Below, piece by piece: positions 35,801-48,317 of a stretch of 64,000 nucleotides of DNA (its first letter is position 1; each line of letters begins with the position of its first letter). The DNA is from Blasia pusilla (taxonomy: Eukaryota > Marchantiophyta > Marchantiopsida > Blasiales). A program made the position numbers and the translations under genes. The stretch is from positions 20,584,001 to 20,648,000 of the forward strand of contig CM114271.1 of the NCBI GenBank assembly GCA_050084515.1, read 5' to 3'. The notes under the pieces are model-generated. The model was not told where the DNA came from. It searched no databases and worked only from the letters and a program-made list of their open reading frames with translations.

Positions 35801-38143
35801 GAGTAGCACAGATCCTCTTGACACAGGTAGAAAGAGCATCCCAAGGCAAATTTGTCCCACCACTCCCAGATGGATCGCCACTATCTTCAACCTCTTTTGC
35901 CACCTGCACGGAGACGCTCACCATTTCGCTGTCAAATATGATTTGATTCTAATTGAAGATTGACCTCGTTTAGGTATTCCAAGCGAAAGATTTCAGAAAA
36001 CAGAGATTTTGCCACGCCGTTGCTTGTGGACCATTGAAAGAGAATTCAGACCAGGGTTTCCAAGACTGGGTAATAGATTTAAATACTGCATATTGGTGAA
36101 ATAGCTCCGAAAGACTTCAAGTGGGGGGAACTGGTACGTGCATCCGAATCATAATAGTCTAGTACTTTTGACTGACGAGAAAACGATTACTCAACTGGTA
36201 ACATTAATTCATCCAACACTCTGTTTCTTTCATTGCAATTTCTCGTGATCGTTTCACACAATGTGGTATAAATTGAACAAGCAATTACAAGGTAAAGTAC
36301 AAGTGTCTATCTAGTTGAGGGAGTTTTAGACGTAAGATGTCCCCAAATCATGAAACAAGTGAAAACGCAAATAGGGGCTTCGAAGTAAAACAACTTTCCA
36401 ACTGTTATGCAAAACTCTCGAGGATGTACATCACGAATGAGCTTCAACGTGAGAGATTTACCGTCTAAGGCAGTAATTTTGCAACAACGATCGGTTCCGA
36501 AGGACTTACATTTTCGTAGGGGGGAGCATTCGATCCTCCTCACCGGAAGAACGAAGGTTTTGGATAATTAACATGATGAGAACCCAGGTCATGACACTGA
36601 TGAAGCCAACGATCCACAGCAGCTCTGCTGCCGTTACGACCCCGAAAGGCCCGCTCACAATTACTGGGTGAGTTCCCAAGCTGGCTCTGGCTGCTTTCTT
36701 TTTGCGTTTTCTACAAAATCCGGACCCATATGCGTCAGCCATGGTGGGCGGAGACGGGCACTGGGCACCAATGCATCACCTAAGCATGCACGATGTTGAT
36801 ACAAGATCTGATGGTGGCTCTAAATCAAACTGTACAATCCCATGGATGCTATTGTCCACAGGTAGAAACACCACAGAATCACCAAACTTTGCAGAGGGAG
36901 GTCGTAATTATGGCTCGGATCGTGCGTTGCACTCATCCGTACCGTGATGATCTCCGCACACAAAATGCAAGTGTGATTGATTTTACCTTGTCAGGGACCT
37001 GGGGAACAAGTACAGGTACAGACTTCCGGCGAAGACGAGAAAGAACACGGGACCAGCGAAGATAAGTTTGAACATGCCTGCGTCGTTCAAACACATGGGT
37101 TAGAGGTAATCGGGTTGTCTCTTGCACTTTCTAATGCTTCACATTTGTGGTCTCCGAATTCTCGCGGTTGGGAGGGAACTGAACTGAGATTCCGTCCATG
37201 TCGAGTTCTAGAAAGAGTCGCCCGTGAAACGAAGCCTGCCCCACGATCGCATGACTCGCACGAGCACAGAAGACGCTATCTTTCTGCATACACTCCTTCG
37301 CATTGACAGGCCGAGAAGTGCATATTGATCTCCAAAAGAAAGCTGCTCGGGCTGAAGTAATGTTTCCGGATGGAGAGACATTGCGGATCTTCCACGGTCT
37401 TCTTGTCTTTCGAGCACGAGAGAAGACAGAGGTGTTGAATCACGTTGCAGTGAGTTCAAAGCATGCAACGAATGGAGAGAGCGCAAGCAGATCAAGAGGT
37501 CTTAGGGAAATAAACTGTCTTCCTCACATGCAACAAGGTGGCCCAAGATATCTGCTCGGTTGGAGCCTTCAAACCGTCATAACCGTGGCCGCACCTCAAA
37601 TCATTAGACGCGAAGACAATGGTGCGGGGTGCATCATCATATCTAATGCTATAAAATCCATTGCAAGAGTAGACAGCCTGAAGTCGAAAAGATGCCTTCC
37701 GCATGCACACCGTTTTTAGAATTTTCATGGAGTTTGGCTCGTACGAAGAACACTTCGGTGATTTTCATCTTGGAGTATTGCTGGAAGAGCAAATTTTGAA
37801 AGGAAAAATATCTGGCTGTTGGCGAATGGCATGATGAACGTGTATATTATCTTCTTACTTTCGCTGCAGCCATGGAATTAGACACGTAAAACAACCCCCA
37901 ATTGTAGCTGTTCGACTGGCGACTCATCCATCAATTAAGACTTCGAGGCACCGAAAGCTCAAATTTGCATTTCTCTGGTGAGATCTTGGAATTCTCACCG
38001 GAGGCTCCATGAGTCTTGGTAATCAGTAAAACCAAAATCTTTCGCCCGAATTCCGTCGGGGAGATCGCTATGAGTACAATGTACCACGCAACTGTTAACC
38101 ACAGAATTGTCTTCAGCACCTTCTGTCCCAAATTCTCCGCCAT
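32872..38143 (-). CDS. Ferric reductase oxidase (FRO family), with two apparent frameshifts
   Basis: Eight minus-strand exons with GT-AG borders and matching phases: 38143-37999, 37077-36987, 36710-36510, 35903-35669, 35361-35035, 34842-34590, 34458-33729, 33044-32872 (stop 32872-32874). This gives about 718 aa once two breaks are allowed for. FRO proteins are membrane flavocytochromes that pass electrons from NAD(P)H through FAD and two hemes to Fe(III) or Cu(II) chelates. Visible features are N-terminal membrane segments (exons 1-3), SGPFGVVTAAEL, heme histidines in AAKYHVWLGHFTMSLFSLHG (exon 4) and FELFFYTHQLYIVFVVFMVL followed by His (exon 5), FAD-binding HPFSVSS and GPYGHE (exon 6), VAGGIGVSPFIAIIRDL (exon 7), and VLVCGPEGL near the C-terminus. 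Exon 5 is one base short after GLLMWATSL (about 35272-35285), and exon 7 is one base short after DEPGLP (about 34335-34345). These may be real mutations or homopolymer sequencing errors. Confidence 0.85.
34860..34905. repeat. C-rich and (CA)n microsatellite inside an FRO intron
   Basis: Runs of CCCCCA units followed by a CA dinucleotide repeat, located in the intron between exons 5 and 6 of the FRO gene, close to the exon 6 acceptor (exon 6 begins at 34842 on the minus strand). Read on the sense strand it is G/GT-rich. Confidence 0.85.
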
Positions 38144-38178
38144 ACCGGACGCAACTTCTCCTTGCTCCACCTTAGCTT

Positions 38179-38202
38179 TCAAACCTCCAATTCCTTTTCC
38201 AT
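38179..38202 (-). other. Short upstream ORF (7 codons) before the FRO start
   Basis: On the minus strand an ATG at 38202 opens MEKELEV and stops at 38181-38179, 35 bases before the chosen FRO ATG at 38143. The context is weak (T at -3, G at +4). It would matter only if it lies in the transcript. Confidence 0.3.
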
Positions 38203-40460
38203 CGATTCTTCCTATCCTCTCCGTGTCTGTCTGTCTGTCTCCGTCTCAGTCAGTACTGCCAAAGTCACCATAGACAGATCACGAGCAGTCGACAGCAGCA
38301 GCATCTGAGAATCTATGGTGAATTTTACTGCTCTGGATCGCTTCCTGGTTATTTGACGCTTGTGAGGGCTGTGCCATAGAGGGGGCTGGAAAAGGAATTG
38401 AAGAGCCCGAAGGCGAAGAGACCATCTGAGTTTCAAAACATCCGAATGGGACCGGCCCTGAGGGGAGGACGAGAGAAGCATATTAGTATGCGTCTATGGG
38501 ATGTCCCAAAGTTCACAGCAGCCAAGTCCGCATGAGAGAAGGTTCTGTTTCACTTTTACATTTCGTCATTTTGACATCCGCGAACCTGTTCCTAATTCTT
38601 TCATTCACACTGATGATAATAGCACTTGCCGAATTTGGAGTGTCCCATTCTCTGAACTTGAATGTCCCCGCCCAGGCCTCTTCTTCGGATGGCCAGGCCG
38701 CCAGATCCCCTTCTCTTCTCTTCAAGCCAATTTCCTCCGCAATCTCATGGTGGGATCGCACGCTTTCTCCCCCGCGTTGATTCTTTCATCCGCCTTGTCC
38801 TCGATTCCTCCCGAAGGGAATTCCTCTCCACAATCCGGTAGATCTCCCGGGGCTCAGCGCACAATCGAATATCGCCCCTCATGTCGGGAAAGATTCTAGA
38901 TCAGCGGACTAGCCACCAACCTTGCAAGCGAGACGATCCATCTGTCCATCGCTACGGCCCGCGAACTCCCCTGGCGGCCACAAGGCACCGACGAGTGCCC
39001 ACACTTGGACTTCTGTCCGACACACGCACGCAACGTGTGATCTTGGGGTCCATCCTATGGCCAAGTTCCTTGGGGTCGCACGCGACCCCAAGAAACTTTA
39101 GCCAGTCTCGCCAGTTACTCTACAAATAGCGACCGGCCTTGAAGGTTTCACAAGATGTGAGGAAGTTGCTGCTTTCTTGTTCGCAGGAGTGACAAGGACC
39201 CCATAAAAAGCAAGGACGTTGATCATGAACGAAGGATTCTCACCATTTCAGAAATACATGAACGGTAGGATGTGCCTTCCCAAGGTCGTTAGTCCATGGA
39301 TCTCGCTCTTATAGCTCGCAGGCTGAGACTTGCGTCGTTCAACGCCAGACTTTTTTCCCATTTATGCTTAAACGTGTTCTTCGGTGTGGTTACTATGGGA
39401 CTAGTAAGATGGATTTGTTATGCACTGAATTTGAAAAGTTGTAGTGTGAAGGGACTGATGATCGTGGGGTGGGGTGAGGTGGGGAGTGTAATTAATCAAA
39501 GGAGATGGAAACGTAACTATGAAGAGATATTGATATTGTTAATCACACTGGAAAGATTTTTATCGACATTAGTATATATATATATATAACTGCATTAATA
39601 TCCACAAATCACCCTTTACTAGTGTTACTTTGCATGGTTGGACATGTATGAAACCTAATTAGATTTGCACAAAATCTAATTAGGTTCTAATCTAAGTAAC
39701 TTTTAGTAAATATGAATTTCCATTCCTAGGGAAAATCAGTTCATAAACAATAATTAGGGATCCCGTTGTTAAATACCTAAAACATAACATAGTGGTTCTT
39801 GAGAAAAAAAAACTCTTGGAAACATAGAGAACATGTATGTTTTCACCCAGGTAGCCAAAGGAGAGAGCTATGGATAACAATGGTTCTTTAGAGTTTGAGA
39901 CTTTATTAGCATGTGGGATCATAAGGAACACCAACATAGTGTCTCATATCTAATTTACCAAGTTTCAAGTCAAATGGAAGCTCTTGATTAAAGTGGAAAA
40001 TTCATTTTCATGAAAAGGTATATTTGCTCATCTTCCAATTGATCTTGAGATTTTTTAGAGTTTGGGTTGTATGGTCATCTTGTCATATACATAGGATCAA
40101 GTCATACCAAAATGTCCAAACCAACATATCCGATTCCCTCTACCAAGAAGACTCTAGATGGTAGGACATTATAAGTTTCTATCATTTCAAGAGTGCATAA
40201 TTATGCACTCTCAAAGTGGTGTAACATGTTATCACATCCAATGTCATTCAAGTTGGTGCTATATGTTGCAATTAGACATAGTCACACTCTTGAAACCTTT
40301 GTATTGTCAATTCATAGCCTCCCCCAAATAGTCACATACCTCAATGTCACGAGCATCTCAACATGCATACAAATGGCCATAGGAAATCATGATCTTTTCC
40401 ATAGGGAAAAAAGTAAGGGTAAAAAGAATACTAAGGATGACTTCTTACTAAATCTATAGT
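38203..40460. other. Upstream region of FRO, then AT-rich transposon-like DNA
   Basis: 38203-39320 is GC-richer and probably contains the FRO promoter. It includes a TCTG/TGTC microsatellite near 38224-38242. From about 39500 the sequence becomes AT-rich with an (AT)n run at about 39573-39588. No coding region supported. Confidence 0.4.
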
Positions 40461-40463
40461 CCA

Positions 40464-40820
40464 TCGTCAACCATGTCCATGGTTGCACAAAAAGGGACAA
40501 GTCCTTCCTTAGGACAGACACGGACGAACAAGTCCGGACATGTCCACAGACATGGGTTCCAAGAGGTGGGACCCACACTTTTAGTCCATGATGGAAGGCA
40601 ATGCAAGGATGCGAGGAGTAATGAGTGAGGAGGGAGTGGAGGTGGAGGTGGAGGGAGGAAGAAATGGGGGAATATGGCACCAAGGCAAGTAAGGGGAATG
40701 AGAAAGAAGGGAAAGGTGGGGCCCATACAGACAAATCCTTCCTTTGGACGCACATAAGTCCATGGACATGTCTACGGACACGGACTTTGTCCACATGCAA
40801 CCTTGACCACGTCAAATATA
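40464..40820. repeat. Possible MITE with imperfect inverted ends
   Basis: The left end (GTCAACCATGTCCATGGTTG, then GGACAAGTCC) and the reverse complement of the right end (GTCAAGGTTGCATGTGGACA, then GTCC) share a GTCAA..GGTTGCA..GGACAA.GTCC skeleton. The centre is a purine-rich GGAGGTGG-type tract (40620-40670). Target duplication not established. Confidence 0.35.
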
Positions 40821-40929
40821 GGTCCAAATCTCCTAACCAGGTAATCTCTCTACAAGCTATATTTGCATAAACTCTTCTACATCGTTTGGAAAACTCACTT
40901 TATTAATTAAACGGTACACCTCATGATGA

Positions 40930-41370
40930 TCTCGCGGCGTAGTACGATGGCCAATTTATGCTTGATTACACATAACATAAAATCACTACAAAACTCGATG
41001 TCATCATTGCAACACTCGATCTATGAATGGTTACACTACTCCCTTCACCAGCTTTGTCTAGAAATGCAACCAACTCTAAGTGTACCTCGTTTCATTTCTA
41101 ATCCTAGTCTTGTTCATTATAGTACTATACATAGGATATTTAGATATCTCAAAGGCACCAATGATAAATGTCTTAGATTCACAAGAGAAGAAAATCCCTC
41201 GAGCTCTCCCCTACTTGCTATATTGATGTTGAATTGGGAGGAGATGTAGACTCACAAAAGTATGCAATTGGTTATTGTATGCAATTGGTTATTGTTTCAT
41301 TCTAAGTGGAGGAGGGATGAGTTGGGCAAGTAAGAAGCAACAAGTTTATGCTTTACAGGTTTTGCGAAGT
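40930..41370 (+). mobile_element. Ty1/copia RNase H-region remnant
   Basis: A plus-strand frame reads RFISNPSLVHYSTIHRIFRY followed by LKGTNDKCLRF, the segment that links reverse transcriptase to RNase H in plant copia elements. After a frame change it continues GGDVDSQKYAIGYCF and LSGGGMSWASKKQQVYAL, matching the copia RNase H block. A 19-base segment (GTATGCAATTGGTTATTGT type) is duplicated in tandem at about 41260-41298, which disrupts the frame. Same orientation as the copia remnant at the left edge, but no link is shown. Confidence 0.7.
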
Positions 41371-42893
41371 TGTAGTCCATGGCTTTGAGCAAGGGGACCA
41401 TAGAAGCTAGGTGTCTTTTAAGATTCGTAGGTGATATTGATTATGCTTGTTGCTATTATAGTTGCCCTTCACTTTGCTTCATTTCTTTTTTGTTGAAACT
41501 TAAGAGTTTCCCATTCTCAAAGCGTACAAGTGGGGCACCATATGTCTCCGTGAATACATGGGGGTGACAATGGATTGTTCTCTCATGGCAACGTTGTTCT
41601 CACTAGGATCCATCTTACCCAAGCAAATGCCTAGGCAATGACTCCGTGAGGCAACTTTGGTTAGGGTGAAATTTTTTTCCAATGGCTCTACCAAGCAAAG
41701 CCACAACTTTGACCATAAGCAACATGGAAAGTGTTCCAAAATTAAGATTCCCCGAATTTTAAAATTTTGCAGGGTGCCCAAGCCAATGGGCTCGTGTCTT
41801 AGGAATCTGCCGCTACAAAAGGCTCTCTTATGGATAGTCATGTTTATTTAAACGTAACTAAGATCCTTACTAATGTTTGGTGAGCTGAGCTTGTAGGTCG
41901 TCCCCTTTTTCCTTTGCGTCTAGCCGTAAGAGTTCTCTACTAATCACCCTATTTTTCTCCCATTTTTTTTAACCCAAGTCTTCTTTCTCAAAAGAATCCA
42001 AACGTAGATATAAGGACTTCAAAACCCACCCCCCTGGGTAGTCGTGGCGGCATATCAAGAAGTATGTAGGGGAAACCTCTGCCCTCCGTTGATTCTTCCC
42101 ATGAGGATAAAGAACGACTTGAATGGCCGGACGTATAGCGTTGAACCGAGAGCCTCCTCTCAGTCCTACGCGAAATCTCTGAACCAAACATTCATGATCG
42201 GTGCGGATTCTGGACAGTAAGCACCCACTTCAAACGTGCAAGTATTACCTGATCACATGGTTCTCAAGTCGCGACTCCTCGGTCGATTGTGAGCTTTCAG
42301 TGCCATTCCTGACCAAAAATCTTCACGGCGGGTAAGACTTCCCGAGTTGCAGGCATCGCAATCGACTTTCAGTTTCCCGATGTGGGGCAGATAGGGGGAG
42401 TGCGAGCATTGTATGAGTGGCTATGGTTCGATCGCTAAACTTCGTTCAAAATGGAAGAATAGAGGGAGCCTTGTAGTCGAGCACGACGGAAACTGAGGGA
42501 AAATCTGCTCTATCTCAAGCAGTAGCAGGCAAGCCCGGGGTGCCAGTGGTCCACGGAGTCTTTATTGCAAAGTATGTCATCTGAAAAACGCAGAGGATCA
42601 TTCGTTTAAGTACAGGTGGAAGTGGTGGAGGGGAATCATGGAAGTTAGCGCCATCACGTGGCTTCCACTGGGCCAGAAGAGATTGAAAGCATTCATAATT
42701 GCAGCTCCGAGCTCCAAATTGTGACCGTCAAGTCTATTTGTACAAACAACATCCTATCGTCTATGTACATCCGCACTATATCCTAACATAGCTAGTCTAC
42801 TACGCATCTTACATGTCACGAGGAAAACCAACAGCTTACTTATGGCATTGGAGTCCCCAGAGAAGAACATACTAAAGTAAGACGGGTAATTCA
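41371..42893. other. Intergenic stretch, then 3' flank of the lipoxygenase gene
   Basis: No supported gene. Two overlapping minus-strand frames of about 70 codons at 41969-42191 are conspicuous but unassigned. The last few hundred bases before 42894 probably contain the lipoxygenase 3' UTR. Confidence 0.4.
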
Positions 42894-45800
42894 CTAGATT
42901 GAAATGCTGTTGGGTACACCTTTCCCTGTGATGCCTGGCTGGGACCAAGGAAGTAGCAACTCATATGGTAGTATGCCTGCACCGTTCCGGTTCTTCAGCT
43001 CTGGATTATCGTTTCTTAACTTGATTTCAAGCTCAATGGCAGCGACGGCCTGTTGGAAGCGTTTGAAAGCTTGAAAGCCTCGGGGACAACCCAACCATTT
43101 GGGATGGGAGGTTTGGCCCAAGTACTCCTCATCAGGAGAATGAGTGGACAGAGACTCTATGACAGCCATCAATATAGTTGACTGCAGTTGGCCTGGAAGG
43201 GTGGAAAGAATGAACTGTTGTGGTCTCTTCAGAAATTCTTTCCACTCTGGAGTGTTAGGCTCAGGGATGAGCCGTCTGATGTGAGTAGGTTTGTTAGGCA
43301 TGTAGCCTGCATAAGCAAATTGTCCAAAGTTTACAGCTGCATGAAATCCCGAAGTGATCCACATCATGGTTGTCAGAATTTTCTTTAGTTCCTCCTCACT
43401 CTTCAGCTCTGGCCACCAGTCTTCGTCTTTCTTGTCGGCGTGGCCACGATACCTTATCTCGTGCCACCAACTTTGAAGCTCTGAATCGTTCTGGATGCTC
43501 TCAGGGTTCTCGTAGTAGATGGACACATACTCACTCACCCACGACTCTAAAGCAGACCATACAAGAAGACCGTCTGCGGCGAACGGGTAGTCTTCAATCA
43601 ACAACTTCAAACCATGGGGTGCGCTTGGATCCTCCACAGCCATTCCTCTGTAGACATTTCATATTTAGGAAGGTCAGAGTCATGTCAAAAGGATGACTAC
43701 AGCTTCGAATTGCTATAAAAGGAGAAGAAATGAACACAGCTGTAACCGAGTTAGAAGAAATTTCATAACGAACCCAGCAAGGTGGACACCTAACGCAACA
43801 CTAAATTTTCTTGAAGAGAGGCATGAGTTCCTGAACTTGGCGTGCCAATCGCGAGAGAAAGACAACGAACCTCTTCAGTAGGTCCTGGGGTAACCCTTCC
43901 TGATCAAATCTCCAATGCGCACCGTAATATGCAGAACTCATCTGCATTGCATTCGGTCCTGGTTGGAAACTTTTCTCTATGACTCCATCTGCGGAAATGA
44001 GACTCTGTCGGGCTGCAGCATTTATCTCCATAGTGTAGCGGAAGTGCGGATGAAGCAGTCTGTAGATCGGGTGCATGATGCTTAGTTGGCGATTTGTGGC
44101 AATAACATAAGGCTCCGTGACAGCGTGTGTCCGCAACCTATTTTCAATCAGTGCACAAGTCAGTAAAAGCCCAAGTCTAGTATGGCACAGATGCCAAAAG
44201 ACGATTCAACATGCGCTCCACTCATCGTTGACCACACGCTAAACAAAATGCACTTCGCGCTTCGAAGCATTACAGAGCACACGGTCGTTCAGAAAGTGAG
44301 ATAAACAAAAGCGTAGAAACAGTGATTAACGCAAATCTTTGTGCCCACAGTTTCTCAGACACAACGCCGGCAGAGGTAATCACCACAAAAGGATATGAAA
44401 AACAAGGCGGAAGAGGGAAGTTTACCAGTGACTAACGAGTTGATGATATCCTGCATCATTGCAACTGACATGGGCCTTAGCCAGTTGCCACAACCAGTGA
44501 TCAGTAGCACTATGGCCAGGAACAAATACTCGCTGACTTTCATTCGGGGGCGGAAGACAAAGTTCAATTACAAGAGGTTTCAATGTCCCATCCGATGTGT
44601 AAAAGAAAATTGTACGAGAGGCATATCCCTTGCGTTTGTCCAAAGAGTTGATCTTGTTGATAAACGGCATGAAGACATCATGGTAATCCAGGATGAACAA
44701 TCTCCCCTCATCTACAACCTGCAAAAGTACCACAACCCTTATTACAAACCGTGATGAAAAATCGTGTCTACAATGAGCCCACTTACAACTCGCCAACCGA
44801 GCTCTTCATACGACACTAGATAATGTTGTCTGAGATCTCAAACCATCATCCTTAATTGTGGCATCCCGACTTTCACCACACAAACACAAGATCAACGCTG
44901 AAGGGCAGAGATGTACATGAAGGACGGGCGATTCACCAGGACAAGATATACCTGTTGAACTGTCAGTCCTTCGAGCCGATCTGCAATGTGCTCAGTTTTG
45001 ATTGCCGACTCCGAGGGACCATACTCTTCTGGATCCAGTTCACTCACCGGCGGGAATGACTGCAGTTGTTGGAAAAAAACCGATCAGACTCGCAACCTCG
45101 ACAAGAAAAAGGTTTAGGACACAAGCTTGAACCTTTTCAATGAGAATAAGACACTCCGTAACTCCAGCAATCCCGAAACTGAAATTCTGAAACACGTCAG
45201 TAACGCGGGCTGTCAAGATACCTTCAGGCGTTGGATCGCACATGGATTCAGTCCAGCCAAAGTTTGACGTCCAAACTCATCGTCTCGTAGCCATGCAAAT
45301 TTATCTTCTGCACTCACAGGTGCAAACTCATCGGTCAGCTCTCTTTACTGATTCGATCTCACCTTGAACTGGTGCCAAACCCTGATATTCATTCAATCTC
45401 GACGACATTTTTTACTGTTTAGGTCATCGAACAGCTATTAGACAGGGTCCTTCAAACTAAAATCTTAATTAATGGCAGTGATACTGGGGTCTACCAGGAA
45501 AGCAGCAAAGATACAATCTGTCAAACCTCGAAATGATGAACTTATCTCTAGGTTCCAGGCCAAAAAGCTGACCCTAACTTCCGTCGGAGAGGTTAGCAGG
45601 CTAGTTCACAGAGCAAATACGAAGCTGGTGCAAAGGCTCCAATATGTGACCCTGTGGAACTCATGCCACAAGACGCGTGGAAGCCCTTCAGAAAAACTGG
45701 TCATAGAAATCGTCCGTCCAGTCTCTCCATCCTAATTGTACACGACAGTGCGGGGACTGGACACCAACTTACTGGAGAGTATCTGAGGTCGTGGATAACG

Positions 45801-48317
45801 CAGAATACTCGGTTGCTCGCTGCTGGCAGATGTTACTGCTCGCACGACATCTGGTATCATAGAATTGAAGGGCATATCCTCGAGGATACGGAAAAATCCC
45901 CCACTGTCGATGGTCTTCTTTAGCTCAATACCCTCACAGTACAGGCGATCTATCTCGTCAAAGCTGTCAAATTCATCGGGTGAACCCAAAAAGTGATCGC
46001 GGATCTTAGGGACAGACTGATGGACAAGTCCTCTGATAGCAGTATTGAAGTAACACTCCTGTTTCATAGCCTCAAAAGCTTCATCTCTAGGCACATAGGG
46101 CGTGTTTTTCCCTTCCAATCGGCTTTCCTTAGAAGAATCTGCAAATCAGACTGAAAAAATCAGCTAATACTTGGACCAAAAATTAGGGAAGTCCACCTAA
46201 AATATGTTAATCACTGGCGAGTAAGAGTGTCACTCTGAGCACGCATGACAAAAATGGACAGCTAAGAGTTTCTTCTAAAACGAATGACAATAAAAACCAA
46301 TGTAGACAGTGTGTGCACCTACACCTATCCGATGATCTTGAACAGAGCCATACATGAGTTCACTAATCTTTACTCAAGTATCAAATTTCAATCCCATTCT
46401 ATGCCTCATGTCACTAGTATTCAGCTCTACCAGAAAGTCGTTAGTCAGCGCAATCGAAAAACGACATCAGACACTGAAAATCGCATTCAAAGTGAGAGCA
46501 AGCACCTTTCTTGGAGGGGGGTCGGCCAGTACGACAACGACGAGGATAGGGAAACTCTTCAGATCCACCCAAGATTGGCCTGTCCAGTTTGATGTCTTTA
46601 TCCACCGCACCAAGATCGTTGTACACCTCGTAGTCGTAGATGTTCTCCCAGTTTATACGCATACCTGTGCCATTACTTTGGAGAGACTTCAGATCTTCTT
46701 CACGTAAATCTTGCAACCCCTTTGGAGTTGAGGATGGCAGATATATCTGCAGGAAGTCAATTAAGTACCATCCAGAAGTGAGTGAGATTAGCAACACCCA
46801 AAAAAATGACGCCAAACTAGGCAGTCTGACGTCTAGGGAAAACAGAATTCGCCGTTCCAACAGTCGGGGATCTGGGACGGGAAATCCCCTTGTTTAATAG
46901 GTAGACTTATCAGAAGATATGCGACTAGGGGTTGGACGTGGGTCTTGTACAAACAAATGAGGGAGAGGCTGGAAAAGAAAGACGACCAAGTAGCCCACGA
47001 ACTTGGCACAATTCTAAATCACAGTACCAGGTAAGCTAGTCGACAACACACGCAGATTTTAAACTTCACAGTAGATGGTTATGTGGAGTTCCCAACGTCA
47101 GGGAAGCCGCAATAGATCGAGTGCATGAAATTCCGCACATGTAATGGATCCAGGCAGTCCAAATAAGCGAAATTTATGGGGAAGAACTTTTGTAGCTTCC
47201 AACATCATTCACATACCTGATTGCTGAAAAAAACCCGTTGAGCTGGATTGTCTTTCACTGAATGCATCCAAGAGTTGCAAGGAAAGTGTATTGGGCCACT
47301 TTGATGACCTTCCAGTGCAATTGTTTCTAAGAAAAACTCGTTTTGGTGTCCGTTGATGATTATAATCGCCCCAGGAGTGCCGAAACCCTTATCAATTACG
47401 AACTCAGCTAGGTACTGCACCTTGTCCGCGACCACATCCGCTTTCTCGGCCCAGTTCTTTATTCCTGATAGTCTGCTGCGCTTACCAACTTTCGTAGCTG
47501 CAGCACAACAAATATAAGCGCCCCCGCTCAGTCAGAATTACTGTAAAATCTATCTCATCGATGGGATAGTTGCGGTGCTTGGTAATTATTGGGGCGAGGC
47601 TTAGACAAATCGGCTCACAACCAGGTCTGCTGCTCCTACGAAAAAAAACCGGTATTACTGCAATTTGTTGATTGAGAGGTTTAATACACAGCTCGATGCA
47701 GTGATTTGAAGGAGAACACAAGATTTTTGGCCACTCCCGAAATTAAGTTCTCGGGAGAAAGGAAACATAGTCACGGTAAGGCTGCGAAAAAATAGAGATT
47801 ACATACCGGGGTCGATATCCAAACTGACAAGCTGAAGACTGACATTTTGACCGAGAAGATCGGCGAGAACATCCATACGATCCATCATCATTTCGTCCCT
47901 ATCCGGTCTCCTTTTCTTCCTGATTGTGATCTTGGCCAGTAAAGTGACCGCCGATGGTTCGTCAGTACGGATCCTTCCATTTCGCGACGTTTCTGCGCTC
48001 GTTGTAACACCGTTCAAAGGTAATTCAGATGCGGAGCTCCCTTTCGTCCTCACATCGTTAAGAGTGGCATGGGCAATGCCATGTTTCATACATCTGTTCA
48101 CACTTGGTACAGAGTATAGGTTCTCTCCGTGAAATTTGGAAGGGCGAGCGGGAACCCATGCGGTCTTCCTGACGGCGGGAAGACATTGAGTAGGCTTGCT
48201 CGAAATATGATTCATGGTCGAGTGGACACCTGTGCGAGCACACATACCCAGATAGTCATTACAACCTTCGGAAAGCACAGAATTCGAACCAACTCTTGAT
48301 TTGCGCGAAGTGTGCAT
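42894..48317 (-). CDS. Lipoxygenase, probably plastidial 13-LOX type
   Basis: Nine minus-strand exons with GT-AG borders and matching phases: 48317-47807, 47497-47217, 46746-46506, 46138-45773, 45307-45222, 45059-44952, 44718-44426, 44137-43871, 43647-42894, giving 968 aa. Lipoxygenases add O2 to linoleic and linolenic acid, the first step to jasmonate-type oxylipins. Residues 1 to about 125 are rich in Ser, Arg and Thr with few acids, as expected of a chloroplast transit peptide. A PLAT/LH2 domain follows ([10 protein letters not shown] to RVFFSNQ), then the catalytic domain from [11 protein letters not shown]. The iron ligands are all present: His623 and His628 (HQLVSHW), His820 and Asn824 (FHAAVNFGQ) and the C-terminal Ile968 (GVPNSISI). 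Spacing agrees with plant enzymes. Plastid location and 13-specificity are inferred from length and N-terminus. No frame break was found. Confidence 0.93.

Noticed and set aside
41969-42191. Two overlapping minus-strand frames of 67 and 72 codons
   Set aside because: They look somewhat protein-like, and an organelle-derived insert was considered, but no family could be named and both frames are short.
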